From a virus: a DNA stretch of 64,000 nt. Under the pieces are notes generated by a model that was not told where the DNA came from, made no database searches, and was given only the letters and a program-made list of their open reading frames with translations. Shown piece after piece: positions 15,725 through 25,273 of this stretch (positions within the stretch are counted from its first letter, which is position 1; each line of letters starts with the position of its first letter). Where the stretch lies: positions 1 to 64,000 of IMG/VR virus record IMGVR_UViG_3300048589_001082, one strand, 5' to 3'. The position numbers and the translations under genes are program-made.

Positions 15725-16846
15725 CTACCCCACCAACACGAACGTATCCCCGACCGCCATAGCCGAGGTTAGCGCCTCGATGGTCAGTCGCTTGGTCGCC
15801 CCATCGTAGCCGACCACCAGCTTGCCGCCCTGGCCGGCGTTGGCCCCGCTCGTGGCGACGAACGTCTTGCCCACGTAGAAGCCGTTGACCGCCGACAGGC
15901 CCAGCCCGGTCACAACCGTAGTGGTGTTCGTGCCGGTATTGACGATGCCGATGACAGCCGCCTTCGCCAGCGCCACCAGTTTGTCAAAGGTGGCCTGAGA
16001 CGAACCCAGGTTGACCATGTTGGCGTTGACCGTGCTCGTCACCGCGCCAACTGCGCCAACAGAGACGTTGTTGAGGGCTATCCCCGTCCCATCGACCAGC
16101 TTCCGCAGGTTTTCGGCCGCCACAGTCGAGCCGTCGATAGCGGTCACGTCGCCGCCCCCGCCCCCGCCGCCGCCCGCGGCCGCGGCCGAGAGCGCCTCAC
16201 CGGCTGAACCGGCCGTCACGTGCCCGCTCAGCAGCTCGTCCCACACGGCGTCGGCAATGTCTTGTGTCCAGTCAATCGTTCCGTCTTCTTGCGCCGCGCC
16301 CATCGTGTAAGGCGTCCGAAGGGTGTGACCCTCCATCGGCGTGAACCAAACCGCGTCGGCGATCTCAGTCGCGGCGGCGTCAGAAATGGCCCCGGCGCTG
16401 ATGGCGTCCGTGGCGAGAGAGTTGACCACCACCCCCTGGCCGAAGCTGCCGTCGGCCACGTGCCCGCTTCTGGCCTCGTCCCACACGGCGTCGGCCACGG
16501 CCGCGGCCGTGGGCGGGGTGGGGGCGTAGCGGTTCTGGATGGAGAAGTGGGCCAAGACCGCGTTGACCGTCTTGCCGTCGATGGTCGCGCCCGACAGCAC
16601 TACCGTGTAGTTGTTACCCGTGGCATAGAAGGCGTCGGTCGTGGCGATGCGGCAGTGGTGGACGCCGGTCAAGCCGTCGAAGTCCTCCGTGTCGGTCACG
16701 CCCGTCGTCGTCTGTGTCGCGGAGTTGCCCTTGTAGACACTAATCGTGCCATTGGTGGCGCGGGTGATCGACGCCCCGTCCGCGCCGTTCGATGACCACA
16801 TGAAATCGACAGTGGCCGAGGCGGCAAAGTCGCCTAGATACTGCAT
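15725..16846 (-). CDS. Tail-tip structural protein with ADAVWDE repeats
   Basis: 373 residues. An N-terminal beta-sandwich of about 110 residues is followed by imperfect repeats of the type AVADAVWDEARSGHVADGS (around 115-230), a motif family seen in many phage tail proteins. A Gly-rich hinge (eight Gly) precedes a helical and then beta C-terminal part. Probably a distal tail or fibre-attachment protein. Its start overlaps the upstream gene by 13 bases. Confidence 0.6.
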   Translation of the reverse strand: MQYLGDFAASATVDFMWSSNGADGASITRATNGTISVYKGNSATQTTTGVTDTEDFDGLTGVHHCRIATTDAFYATGNNYTVVLSGATIDGKTVNAVLAHFSIQNRYAPTPPTAAAVADAVWDEARSGHVADGSFGQGVVVNSLATDAISAGAISDAAATEIADAVWFTPMEGHTLRTPYTMGAAQEDGTIDWTQDIADAVWDELLSGHVTAGSAGEALSAAAAGGGGGGGGDVTAIDGSTVAAENLRKLVDGTGIALNNVSVGAVGAVTSTVNANMVNLGSSQATFDKLVALAKAAVIGIVNTGTNTTTVVTGLGLSAVNGFYVGKTFVATSGANAGQGGKLVVGYDGATKRLTIEALTSAMAVGDTFVLVG

Positions 16847-17421
16847 AGTAGTCCTCCTACTTTCGTTGAGAGCCGGGTGCGCCGGACTTTGGAACCGGCC
16901 GCGCCGGCCGGCGGGGTGTAGTCGATGGTCAGTTGCGCCGCGCCGCTACCGTTGTCATAGCCGTAGATGCGTAGCAGGCTGGCGGCCGATCCGGTGATGT
17001 AAAAGGCCATCGCGTTGCCCGACGCCCAGCCGGGAATGGCGGTCATCTCTTCGACCAGGGTCTTGAGTTCCGGCGTGTCCCGCGCTCCCGTGCCGATGGC
17101 CGTCGCCGTCCACGTCACGGCCGCGCTCGTCTTCAGGCGGTTGGTCAGGTGGTCGGTGTCGGTCGTGAACGCGGCCGGGTTGGCCTCGCCCGCGCCGCGA
17201 ATCGTCACGTCCGGGTCGTCCCACGTGGCGTTGGGCAGGTTGAGCGTCAGCTTGCTGCTGTTGATGGTCGAACCGGGCGGGACGGTCGCGCCGGTGAAGC
17301 GCAGCCCGATGATCTGGTGCGCGAAGTTGGCGTTCAGCGTCGTGCCGTTCGTGGTGTTGACGTGGTCGGATTCCTGGGCGTCGTCGGCCGAGGCGGCCAC
17401 CGTTGCGGTAAACGTTGCCAT
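16834..17421 (-). CDS. Beta-sandwich tail protein
   Basis: 195 residues, almost all beta strands (GSTINSSKLTLNLPNATWDD), resembling the DNRLRE/CBM-like sandwich folds found in surface and tail proteins, and ending in YTPPAG plus a basic tail. Probably a tail-tip accessory or carbohydrate-binding subunit. Located between Dit-like and repeat-containing tail proteins. Confidence 0.55.
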   Translation of the reverse strand: MATFTATVAASADDAQESDHVNTTNGTTLNANFAHQIIGLRFTGATVPPGSTINSSKLTLNLPNATWDDPDVTIRGAGEANPAAFTTDTDHLTNRLKTSAAVTWTATAIGTGARDTPELKTLVEEMTAIPGWASGNAMAFYITGSAASLLRIYGYDNGSGAAQLTIDYTPPAGAAGSKVRRTRLSTKVGGLLCSI

Positions 17422-17430
17422 AGCGCTCCT

Positions 17431-19383
17431 TTAGGCGTACCAGCGCGGCCGGTAGCTCACCTTGATCTCCATCTCGCCCATGCCCGTCTCGGTAATCTGG
17501 AACTCGTTGACCCCCGGCGCGAGCCGGAGGAACTTCGGCCGCGGCGCGTCGCGCTGCACCGCCTGATACTGGTTGGAGCCGTCGGCCGAGTACGTCACCG
17601 TCTGCCATTGCGAGTCGATGACCAGGCTCTCGCCGGGGGCCATGTTGGGGTACTGCACCGTCAGGCTTTCGCCCGTGGTGGCGTTCTCGATGGTCAGGTT
17701 CAGGTCGTACTCGGTGTCCTCGATGCTGAGGCTCACCGCCGGGGTCATGCGGTCGTCAAAGCGAATCCACGCCTGGCGGATGTCCACCTGCATGTAGCTG
17801 GCCTGAGCGACCGACCAGCGGATGCGGTTGTAGGGCGTGTCGAATTCGGGATCGAACACGTCCACCTCCGGCGACTCAATATCAAAGAACTGGTTGACAC
17901 CCGTCCAGGGCAGCCCCGCCCCCGTCCACAGCGGCCGTCCCGATTTCAGGTCTTCGCTCCAGGCCCACAAGACCGGCACGTTGGGCGCGCTCGTGGGCGA
18001 TGTCCGCATCATCTGCCGTAGTTGCGCCCGCATTGACTTAAGCGGTACGGCCGTCCGTAGCGAGAAGACGCTGAGCGATGTCCACCCGGCACGGAGGCCC
18101 AGCGCTGTCCACGGGTAGGCCCACGAGGCGTCATACGCCCCGGTGGTCGCGTCCGACTCCTTGACGAAGCCGATGTTGTTGATGAATGAGGAGAAGCTCC
18201 AGCCGCCCGAACGCGGCGGCTGACTGAAGCCCTGGTAGTTCCAAATGGTGTTGCTGCTGCCGCCGCCGTAGGCCACGAATACCGGCGCTTGCGCCGTGCG
18301 ATAGGCGGTGTTCTTCATGCTCTCCGGCACTTGCGCCGTCGGCCCGTACAAGAGCCAGCCCACGCCCTGGTAGTGGATGATGTCGGCCCCGGCGTCGTGG
18401 GCCGCGGCCGTCGTGCCGAACCGCCCCCGCGCCACCCCGTAGAGGAAGCCCGGCGCGCGGCTGGTGTAGGTCACGTACTCGTTATCGACCTTGAGCGTTC
18501 CGGCCTGGGGTAGCCCGTAGTCGTCCTCCACCTGCCAGGTCGTGGCCGACGCGCTGGCGTAGCGCGACAGGCGCGGGTAGATGGCCGGCTGGAACTCCAT
18601 GTCGATCCATATCTTGGTCTGCGCCGTGCCGAAGGCGTCCCCCGGACTCAAGACCGTGTCGGGATACCAGTGGCGGCGAATCGTGCCGTTCATCATCACG
18701 GCCATGTTCGACCCGTCGGTTATCTTCCCCGCCGACAGCAGCGCGGCCGTCGATACCCCGCCGCCGGTCACGTCGATGGGGTGGCGGCCGCCCAGCGGCG
18801 AGCGCCACTGCACCAGGATGAGCCGCCGGTAGGGCCAGTTGGGCGCGGTCTTGGACGTGTTGGGCGTCAGGGTATAGGTGGGGTAAGCGTCCAGGTCGCC
18901 GGCCACGGTCAGCGACGTGGCCCCCGACTCGTCCAGCGTCCAGGTGACTTCCTCCAGCGTGGTCGAGCGCCAGCGCACCTCGTCGGTGGCCTCCAGCGCC
19001 ACCAGGAACCCCTTGCCCCCCTGCCCCTCGCTCTGGTCGGCCTTGCGCGGCACGAACTGCATAAAGCGCCGTCGCGGCGTGCCGGTGGCGTTCTCGACCA
19101 CCACCGTCAGCGGCCCGCGCGTCGGGTCGAACTGCCGCAGGAGCGCCCGACGGCGGGCGTCGATCTCGTCGGCCGTGGCGCCCTCGTCCAAGACCAGCGC
19201 ATTCAGGTAGTAGACGTGCAGGCCCAGGGCGACGTTGGTGACGATGGGCGCGTCGGTGTCGCGCGACACCCGCGAGACGGTCGATTCCGGTTGCAGGAAC
19301 GACATGTCCAGGGTGGCAAAGTAGCCGCTGCCCGGCTGCACGTTGATCTCCCCGATGCTGATGACGTTGGTCGTATGCGACAT
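17431..19383 (-). CDS. Distal tail protein (Dit-like), extended
   Basis: 650 residues. The N-terminal 200 residues resemble Dit/phage tail-component proteins, including DARRRALLRQFDPTRGPLTV, an arrangement typical for the first Dit domain. The rest is a long beta-rich region with repeated Trp/Tyr, probably carbohydrate-binding or galectin-like inserts. Dit forms the hexameric hub joining tail tube to baseplate. The gene directly follows the tape measure in transcription order, as usual in siphoviruses. Confidence 0.65.
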   Translation of the reverse strand: MSHTTNVISIGEINVQPGSGYFATLDMSFLQPESTVSRVSRDTDAPIVTNVALGLHVYYLNALVLDEGATADEIDARRRALLRQFDPTRGPLTVVVENATGTPRRRFMQFVPRKADQSEGQGGKGFLVALEATDEVRWRSTTLEEVTWTLDESGATSLTVAGDLDAYPTYTLTPNTSKTAPNWPYRRLILVQWRSPLGGRHPIDVTGGGVSTAALLSAGKITDGSNMAVMMNGTIRRHWYPDTVLSPGDAFGTAQTKIWIDMEFQPAIYPRLSRYASASATTWQVEDDYGLPQAGTLKVDNEYVTYTSRAPGFLYGVARGRFGTTAAAHDAGADIIHYQGVGWLLYGPTAQVPESMKNTAYRTAQAPVFVAYGGGSSNTIWNYQGFSQPPRSGGWSFSSFINNIGFVKESDATTGAYDASWAYPWTALGLRAGWTSLSVFSLRTAVPLKSMRAQLRQMMRTSPTSAPNVPVLWAWSEDLKSGRPLWTGAGLPWTGVNQFFDIESPEVDVFDPEFDTPYNRIRWSVAQASYMQVDIRQAWIRFDDRMTPAVSLSIEDTEYDLNLTIENATTGESLTVQYPNMAPGESLVIDSQWQTVTYSADGSNQYQAVQRDAPRPKFLRLAPGVNEFQITETGMGEMEIKVSYRPRWYA

Positions 19384-19386
19384 TCC

Positions 19387-22300
19387 CTATCCCCTCTGGT
19401 GGCGCAGCCCCTCGAAGTACAGATCGCGCAGCGGGTCGGCCGACGGCCGCCCTTCCAGGGCCACGTTGTAGCCGCCGTAGATGTTGACCGTCTGGGCCGG
19501 GTTCAGGCCGGCCATCTCCACCTGCACCGTCCGGTTCAGTCCGCTCTGGAGGCGGCCCTGCATCGCCCGCGTGTCGGCCAGCCCAATGCGCCGCATCTCG
19601 CCCACCGCCTGGCGCATCCGGCGCTGCACGTCGCGCGTCTCGCCCAGCCCGGCGGCCAGCCCGGCCATGACCTGCTGCCCGATGTCACGGAAGACGGCCG
19701 ACGGCGAGGCGATCTGCAACTCCTCGTTGGCCCGCTCCACCAGCTGCCGCGTGGCCTCGGTCATGGCCGCCAGAATGTCGGTCATGGAGGCGTCCAGCCC
19801 CAGGGTCAGCCCGTCCAGCACGTCGCGGCCGAGGTTGTTCTCGCGGATGAGGTTCAGGAGGTCTACCTGCGTCTGGAGGAAGTCCAGCCGCGACCGCTGC
19901 TCCTCTATCGCCGCCAGCTCCTCCTGCTGCCGGATATACTCCTGCTCCAGCCGGTTGCGCTCGTCGGCCAGCCGGATGGCCTCGTCCAGATCGCGCTTGA
20001 TCTCCACGTTGTTGGCGTAGGCCGACGACCCTTGCAGCGTGCGGATGAAGTAGGCCCGGCTCTCCGGGGTCATCTCCAGCAGGTTATCGACCACAATGTC
20101 GCCGAACGTCTGGCGCAGGCGATCCATCGTCTCGCCCAGCCGGTCGGTCGTGCCCTCGATGCTCTCGGCCAGCGCGTCGGCCTGAAGGCCGAAGACGTTG
20201 TCGCCAATCCCCAGCAACCCACCCCCGGCGGCCGTCAGCCCGCGCAGCATCCCCAACTGCTCCAGATCGGCCAGGTCGCGCAGGATGCGGTCGCGCTGCT
20301 CAACCATGTCGTCGCCCAGGTTCGCCAACTGCTGGCGCAGCGCCGCCCGCTCCCGCTCGACGCCGACGGCGATACCGCTGACGATGGCGTCGCCGACCTG
20401 CATAAACAGGCGGGACGGGGACTCGGCCATGATGGCGTCCATCGTCTGGTTGAAGGTGTCGTCGGCGATCTCCTTCATCTTGGCCGCCAGTTCCCCCCGG
20501 CGGCGCTCGACGCCGATGATGACGCCGTCCATCATCGACTCGCCGACGATCTCCATGTTGCGGATGGTGTCGTCCCAGGCGGCGACCACCGCTTCGGTGA
20601 CGCGCTCCATCTGGGACGTGACGCCATCCTCGCCGTCCTCGATGCCGACCGCCAGCCCTTCCATGACGTTGGCGGCAATGTCCTGGAAGACGCCGGAGGG
20701 GGACTCGATTCGCAGCGCCTCTTTCACCGGGTCGATGAGGCCGCCCTGCACCATCTCCTCGGCCGCCGCCGTCACCAGTTCGGTGTGCTCGCGGATGCCC
20801 GTCTCCACTCCGGCCGGCACGGCCTGGCCCACGTCCGTGGCCGCCGTGGTGACGGTGTCCATGCCGCCGCTGATGCCGGCGGCGATGTTGTCGGGCACGG
20901 CCTCGCCGGCGGCCGTGGCCTGGGTCGCCATCTCTTCCGACATGGGAGCCATGGCCAGCGGCACTTCGGCGGCCATCGTCTCGGCCGTGGGCAGCACGCC
21001 GCCGTCCCCCTCGATCTTGGCGATGAACCTGTCCAGTTCGGCCATGGCCTCATCGACCGAGATGTTGACCTTGGGGTCGGTCGAGGCCATGAGGGTGGCC
21101 AGCTCTTCGATCTTGCGCTTGACCGCCGCGGCCTGAAGCGCGGCCTCGGCCTGGGCCTCGGTCATGATGCCCGTGGCCGTGGCGTAGGCGGTGATGACCT
21201 CCGGCGCAGCCCCCATCTGCACCAGTTGGTCGTAGAGACCCTGGCGCACCGCGTCCACGTTGACCGCCAGCCCCTGCTCGGCCGTCGAGACGTTCTCGAC
21301 CGTCGGCGGAATCCCGGCCAGCAAGCCTTCGTAGTGGGCAATCTCGTAGGCGGTATTGGTTATCTTCTCGGTGAGCTTGTCCTGCTCCATCCCGTAGGTG
21401 CCGATGCCGGACACCAGTTCGTCGTAGGTGGTCTGGAGCTTCTTGATCTCCTCCGTGTACCGCTCGGCCAGCGCCCGCTGCTCCTCGGTCGGCCCCGATA
21501 CCTGGGTCGTCACCGTGACGGTGCGCTCCGGGGAGACCAGCGGCGCGTCGGCCTGGGGCAACTCGGTCACGTAGTCGGCCTGCACCGCGCCGAAGGCGGC
21601 GGCGTACTGCTCGGCCGCGGCCTTGGCCTCATCCAGCGCCGCCTTGTTGCGCGACGTGGCGGCCGTCAGCGCGTCGATGCCGGCGGCGAACTTGTCCGAA
21701 CGGTCGGCCGCCAGCTTCATGCCGTCGCCGGTCTGGCCTATCTGTGAGCGAACGCGGGCCAGTTGGGTCACGGTCAACCCCGCCGAACGGGTCACTTCGT
21801 TATAGCTCTCGGCGTAGGCCAGCATGGCCTTATCGGCCGAGGCGGCTTCCCGCGCAACGCGCTTGGCCGCGTCGGCGGCGAGCTTCTCCGCCTCGCGCAC
21901 CGCCTCCGGCGAGACCATGTCCTCGGCCTCGATGAGCGCGCCTTCCTCGCTCCAGCCCTTCAGGAACTGCTCGCGGAAGCGTTGCCCGGACTCATACGCG
22001 CCCCAGCCGCGCTCGAAGTCCCTGGTAGCCAGCCCTTCGGCAATGCCCCGCGCCGCCTTGCGCCCCAGGTCGCCCCAGTCGATGTTGAGCCACCAGGTGA
22101 TGATCTTGGCCGCCAGTGACGCCAGCGCCGGGCGAATGGCCTCCCACAGATTGGAGAAGACCTTGACCAGCATGTCCCAGGTGCGCTCCCAAATCTGGCG
22201 CAACTGGCGGCCGACCTCCTCCCAATCCCCCCGGAAGATGGCGGCGAAAATCTTGAACACCGACTTGATGTTCTCCAGGGCGGTGCGGAGGTAGAGGGTG

Positions 22301-23595
22301 ACGGCGTCCCAGATGAGGCGCGCCGAGCGCATGATGCCCGCGCCATGCTCGTCCCACAGCCTGCGGATGAAGGCCAGCCCCTGCCCGATGACCTCGCGCA
22401 CCTTCGCTACGGCCTCGGCCGTCCTGGCCCGAATCCCACCCCAGTCGCGCGCCCAGGCCACGGCCAGCAGGCCCACGGCGGCGATGACCAGCCCGATGGG
22501 GCCGGTCAGGGCCGCCAGTACGCCGCTCAGACCGCCCACGGCGGCCGTGGCCCCGGTGGCCGCGGCTCCGGCGGCGGCCGTGCCCGCGGCGGCGGCCGTC
22601 CCGGCCGTGGCCGTCAGGCCGAAGAAGGCCGCCACGCCCGACACCACCGCCTTGAGCGCGGTGAACCCGGCGACGACCTTGGTCACGACCGACAGGGCGG
22701 TCAGGGCCGCCAGCAGCCCGCCCATGACCTTGACCAGCAGCGGCCCGTGCTCAACGGCCAGGGGGACGATGACGGCCATCGCGTCGCCCAACTGGCGGGC
22801 GAAGTTGGCGATGCCCTCCTGCGTCTCCGGGCTGTCGAGAATGGCGACGATCTCTTCCAGCCCGCTCTTGGCCCCCTCGAAGAACGGCCGCAGCGCCGAC
22901 CCCAGGGCCATCTTGGCCGAATCGGAGATGGTGGACATCAGGCCCGACCAGGTGGTGGCCTGCTTGGCCATCGCCCCGGAGAAGCCGTCCATGTGCCCTT
23001 GCAGAACGGCGAAAATCTCGTCGGCCGACGCCCCCGCCTCGCGCAGCCGGTTCATCTCGTTGATGACCGCCGGGGACACCGCGCCCAGTTGCATGAGGTT
23101 CTGGGCCGCCTCGCCGAACGGCTGCCCGCCCTGGATGGCCGCATACGCCCGGCCGATCCAGAAGGAGATGTCCTCGATCGGCGCGCCGATGGCCGCGGCC
23201 GTGTCCCCAATGCGCGTCAGGTTCGCTTCGGTGTCCAGCGCGTCGCCGCCGAAGACGCGCATCTGGCGGGATGCCTGGATGATGGGGCCTGTTTCAAAGG
23301 GGGTGCGTTTCGCGAACTCGAAGAGACCGGCGACGTGCTTCTGCGCCTCGTCGGCCGATCCCATCAGCGTCTCGAACTGGAGCTGGGTCGTCTCCAGCGT
23401 GGCGTTCATGTCGATAGCCGACTTGACCGCCAGCCCGAACCCGGCCGCCGCGCCGAGGCCCAGCCCGGCGAAGGCCAGCTTGGCCCCGTTCTGGAGCGTG
23501 TGCAGCGCCTTCTGGGCTTCGGAGACGCCCCGGCGGAGTCCCGACGTGTCGAGATCGATCTTCGCGTGCGCGCTGCCGAGTAAAATCGAGTTCAT
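19387..23595 (-). CDS. Tape measure protein
   Basis: 1402 residues, the longest structural gene. The N-terminus has the typical tape-measure start (DTSGLRRGVSEAQKALHTL) and a TP901-type core with MNATLETTQLQFETLMGS. Residues about 285-400 carry hydrophobic membrane-like segments (GVAAFFGLTATAGTAAAAG), and several long helical stretches follow to about 1290. Tape measures set tail length and enter the host membrane during DNA injection. At roughly 0.15 nm per residue, 1402 residues correspond to a tail of about 200 nm; this is a rule of thumb. Confidence 0.9.
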   Translation of the reverse strand: MNSILLGSAHAKIDLDTSGLRRGVSEAQKALHTLQNGAKLAFAGLGLGAAAGFGLAVKSAIDMNATLETTQLQFETLMGSADEAQKHVAGLFEFAKRTPFETGPIIQASRQMRVFGGDALDTEANLTRIGDTAAAIGAPIEDISFWIGRAYAAIQGGQPFGEAAQNLMQLGAVSPAVINEMNRLREAGASADEIFAVLQGHMDGFSGAMAKQATTWSGLMSTISDSAKMALGSALRPFFEGAKSGLEEIVAILDSPETQEGIANFARQLGDAMAVIVPLAVEHGPLLVKVMGGLLAALTALSVVTKVVAGFTALKAVVSGVAAFFGLTATAGTAAAAGTAAAGAAATGATAAVGGLSGVLAALTGPIGLVIAAVGLLAVAWARDWGGIRARTAEAVAKVREVIGQGLAFIRRLWDEHGAGIMRSARLIWDAVTLYLRTALENIKSVFKIFAAIFRGDWEEVGRQLRQIWERTWDMLVKVFSNLWEAIRPALASLAAKIITWWLNIDWGDLGRKAARGIAEGLATRDFERGWGAYESGQRFREQFLKGWSEEGALIEAEDMVSPEAVREAEKLAADAAKRVAREAASADKAMLAYAESYNEVTRSAGLTVTQLARVRSQIGQTGDGMKLAADRSDKFAAGIDALTAATSRNKAALDEAKAAAEQYAAAFGAVQADYVTELPQADAPLVSPERTVTVTTQVSGPTEEQRALAERYTEEIKKLQTTYDELVSGIGTYGMEQDKLTEKITNTAYEIAHYEGLLAGIPPTVENVSTAEQGLAVNVDAVRQGLYDQLVQMGAAPEVITAYATATGIMTEAQAEAALQAAAVKRKIEELATLMASTDPKVNISVDEAMAELDRFIAKIEGDGGVLPTAETMAAEVPLAMAPMSEEMATQATAAGEAVPDNIAAGISGGMDTVTTAATDVGQAVPAGVETGIREHTELVTAAAEEMVQGGLIDPVKEALRIESPSGVFQDIAANVMEGLAVGIEDGEDGVTSQMERVTEAVVAAWDDTIRNMEIVGESMMDGVIIGVERRRGELAAKMKEIADDTFNQTMDAIMAESPSRLFMQVGDAIVSGIAVGVERERAALRQQLANLGDDMVEQRDRILRDLADLEQLGMLRGLTAAGGGLLGIGDNVFGLQADALAESIEGTTDRLGETMDRLRQTFGDIVVDNLLEMTPESRAYFIRTLQGSSAYANNVEIKRDLDEAIRLADERNRLEQEYIRQQEELAAIEEQRSRLDFLQTQVDLLNLIRENNLGRDVLDGLTLGLDASMTDILAAMTEATRQLVERANEELQIASPSAVFRDIGQQVMAGLAAGLGETRDVQRRMRQAVGEMRRIGLADTRAMQGRLQSGLNRTVQVEMAGLNPAQTVNIYGGYNVALEGRPSADPLRDLYFEGLRHQRG

Positions 23596-23620
23596 TGACT
23601 GTGGCCCCTGTTCCCCGTGC

Positions 23621-23815
23621 CTACTCCGCCAAATCGCTCCAGTCGTAGCTCACCGGCTCATCCCCACCCTCCGGCGCGTCGCCGCTGTCGTCCGGGTCCA
23701 GCCCGGCGAACATCACGGCCATGTCGAACTGGTAGGCGGCCCACTGGTCGCCCACGCCCACGTAGGCCGACGGCCGCCCGCCGAAGGTCTTAGCCAGCAG
23801 GTAGAGCATCCGCAT
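23621..23815 (-). CDS. Tail assembly chaperone, frameshift product (T-like)
   Basis: The 64-residue form starts at an ATG inside the upstream gene's end. The same frame is open back to a TGA at 23864-23866 and reads ARNRTEMRMLYLLAKTF before and after that ATG, continuing the chaperone fold. The usual product would be a G-T fusion made by frameshifting from 23790-24209 at 23832-23840. The frame is +1 relative to G. It lies just before the tape measure, the conserved place for this pair. Confidence 0.75.
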   Translation of the reverse strand: MRMLYLLAKTFGGRPSAYVGVGDQWAAYQFDMAVMFAGLDPDDSGDAPEGGDEPVSYDWSDLAE

Positions 23816-24209
23816 CTCCGTCCGGTTCCGGGCGAAAAGGCTCCAGCGCCGCGGCCGGCCGGTTCACCTCCTGGAAGATGGTCATCTTGTCGATGAACGG
23901 GATGTCGTCGATGGCGATGTGATCGTCGTCCCCCTCGCGGCTGACGGGCGGGTCGATGAGCACCGCCAGCACCACCGCGTCGATGAGCGGCAGCATCTCG
24001 GCCATGTCGGCCGGGCTGAACTCCCCGTCCTCGCCCGGCTCGATGTCCTTCAGCCGGCCCATCAGGGTCAGCGGGATCGTCCCGTTGAGCATCAGGTTGG
24101 TCAGTTGCGCCGGGCGCACGGCCGCCGGGTAGCCGTCGCTCAGCACCAGCTCGCGCGGAGCCGACCGCATCTTCCACCGCGACAGGTACTGGATGTCTCG
24201 CTTGCTCAT
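23790..24209 (-). CDS. Tail assembly chaperone (G-like)
   Basis: 139 residues, helical and acidic, between the major tail protein and the tape measure. This position, the overlap with a short frame before the tape measure, and the slippery site near its end define it as the G-type chaperone that coats the tape measure during tail assembly. The last 20 residues are acidic and Pro-rich (FRPEPDGDADALPAG). Homology by sequence alone would be weak; the call rests on synteny. Confidence 0.75.
   Translation of the reverse strand: MSKRDIQYLSRWKMRSAPRELVLSDGYPAAVRPAQLTNLMLNGTIPLTLMGRLKDIEPGEDGEFSPADMAEMLPLIDAVVLAVLIDPPVSREGDDDHIAIDDIPFIDKMTIFQEVNRPAAALEPFRPEPDGDADALPAG
23832..23840 (-). promoter_or_regulatory. 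Probable programmed +1 frameshift site
   Basis: Minus-strand CCTTTTCGC in the G/T overlap. In the G frame it reads CCT TTT CGC; slipping +1 re-pairs the Phe codon TTT as TTC and enters the T frame (CTT TTC GCC). Most tail chaperones use -1; here the frames require +1 (or -2). Confidence 0.55.
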
Positions 24210-24265
24210 GTGGTCTCCTTGCGCCGAGCCGGGGAGAGGGCCGCCCCCCTCCCCGGCTCACCGGA

Positions 24266-24796
24266 TTAGCTCGTCGGCAGCGCCGCGGCCGTCTCCTGCT
24301 GGATGATGCGGACGATGCGGCCGTTGGAATCAGCGGCCACGCCGACCGAGACGTTGGTCACGTGGAACTCCTCGTCCTGGAAGGAGATTTCCGGCGCTTC
24401 GGTCAGGGTGCAGTTGCCCAGGAGCACCTGCGTCGCCCCGCCGTCCTTGTCGCGGGCGATGCCGTAAATCTTGAAGGTCGGGAACACCAGCCCTTCCGGG
24501 ATGTCCAGCGTGGTCGTCTCGTTGGGCGAGGAACCGGCCACCGCCAGGGTCACGCCCAGCATGATCGCCAGGGCGGCCGACGAGTAACCGCCGGCCGACA
24601 GCGTGCCTTCGCCGCCGGACACCGAGGTGTAGCGCACCTTCTCCACGTCATCGCCGCGCAGCACGGCCGTGGAGACGGTCGGCTTGAAGGTGAACGTGAT
24701 CGCCGCGTCCAGGTCTTCCTGGACTGTGCCCGCGGCGTTGGTGATCTTGATGTCACGCAGGCCGCGGGTGTATTTGCCATAGGTCTTGTTTGCCAT
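24266..24796 (-). CDS. Major tail (tube) protein
   Basis: 176 residues, beta-rich throughout (KYTRGLRDIKITNAAG; FEVTNVS-type strands near the end, EEFHVTNVSVGVAAD), with a length and position directly upstream of the tail chaperones typical for the tail tube subunit. The tube is built from hexameric rings of this protein. It begins with MANKTYGKY after a strong ribosome-binding region (GGGGAGAGAGCAAG). Confidence 0.75.
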   Translation of the reverse strand: MANKTYGKYTRGLRDIKITNAAGTVQEDLDAAITFTFKPTVSTAVLRGDDVEKVRYTSVSGGEGTLSAGGYSSAALAIMLGVTLAVAGSSPNETTTLDIPEGLVFPTFKIYGIARDKDGGATQVLLGNCTLTEAPEISFQDEEFHVTNVSVGVAADSNGRIVRIIQQETAAALPTS

Positions 24797-24850
24797 CTCT
24801 TGCTCTCTCCCCTTGGGGCGCGCCGCCCCGTTGGCCTTCTTCGGCCTGCT

Positions 24851-25273
24851 TTACGCTCTGGCCTGCTTTACCCAGGCCCGCACTTCGTCCAGGCTCGCGC
24901 CCGACGCCGTTGCCAGTTGCTCCATGCCGCCCTCGTCCAGCGCCGCCAGTTGCTCCGGTCGCCGGATGCCGTGCTCCGATAGCTGCATGGCCCACTTACC
25001 GCCGGTCACGTGCGCCACCGTGCGCTCGGCCGCCGGCGCGTCGGCCGGCAGGACGATGTTCTTGGGGTCAAGCCCCATCGCCTCGCCCAGCGCCTTCAGC
25101 GCCGCCGCCGTCGGCCGCGCCCCCAGCCAGTAACCGCCGCCGGGGTAGGTCAGGAGTTCGGCCGCCGTGGCGATGTCCACGTCGGCGGTGAACCCCGGCG
25201 CTTCCCACACGTACTCGCCCAGCGTCCGCCGGTACGGGCCGGGCTGCATGGCGATCCGAATCGTCTCGGCCAT
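24851..25273 (-). CDS. Head-tail region protein with HhH-like C-terminus
   Basis: 140 residues from the ATG at 25273, which shares its T with the upstream TGA. The N-terminal half is a small beta domain (IRIAMQPGPYRRTLGEYVWE). The C-terminal 45 residues (LSEHGIRRPEQLAALDEGGM) look like a helix-hairpin-helix pair, a fold that binds DNA or protein. A capsid-tail accessory role is likely from position; the exact role is unknown. Confidence 0.55.
   Translation of the reverse strand: MAETIRIAMQPGPYRRTLGEYVWEAPGFTADVDIATAAELLTYPGGGYWLGARPTAAALKALGEAMGLDPKNIVLPADAPAAERTVAHVTGGKWAMQLSEHGIRRPEQLAALDEGGMEQLATASGASLDEVRAWVKQARA

Noticed and set aside
18670-21747. A 1025-codon open frame on the plus strand
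   Set aside because: It is the mirror of the tape measure and Dit genes on the other strand; its His/Arg/Gly-rich composition comes from the high GC. The same holds for the other long plus-strand frames, for example 12336-13439, 22298-23896, 28374-30398 and 58600-61194.
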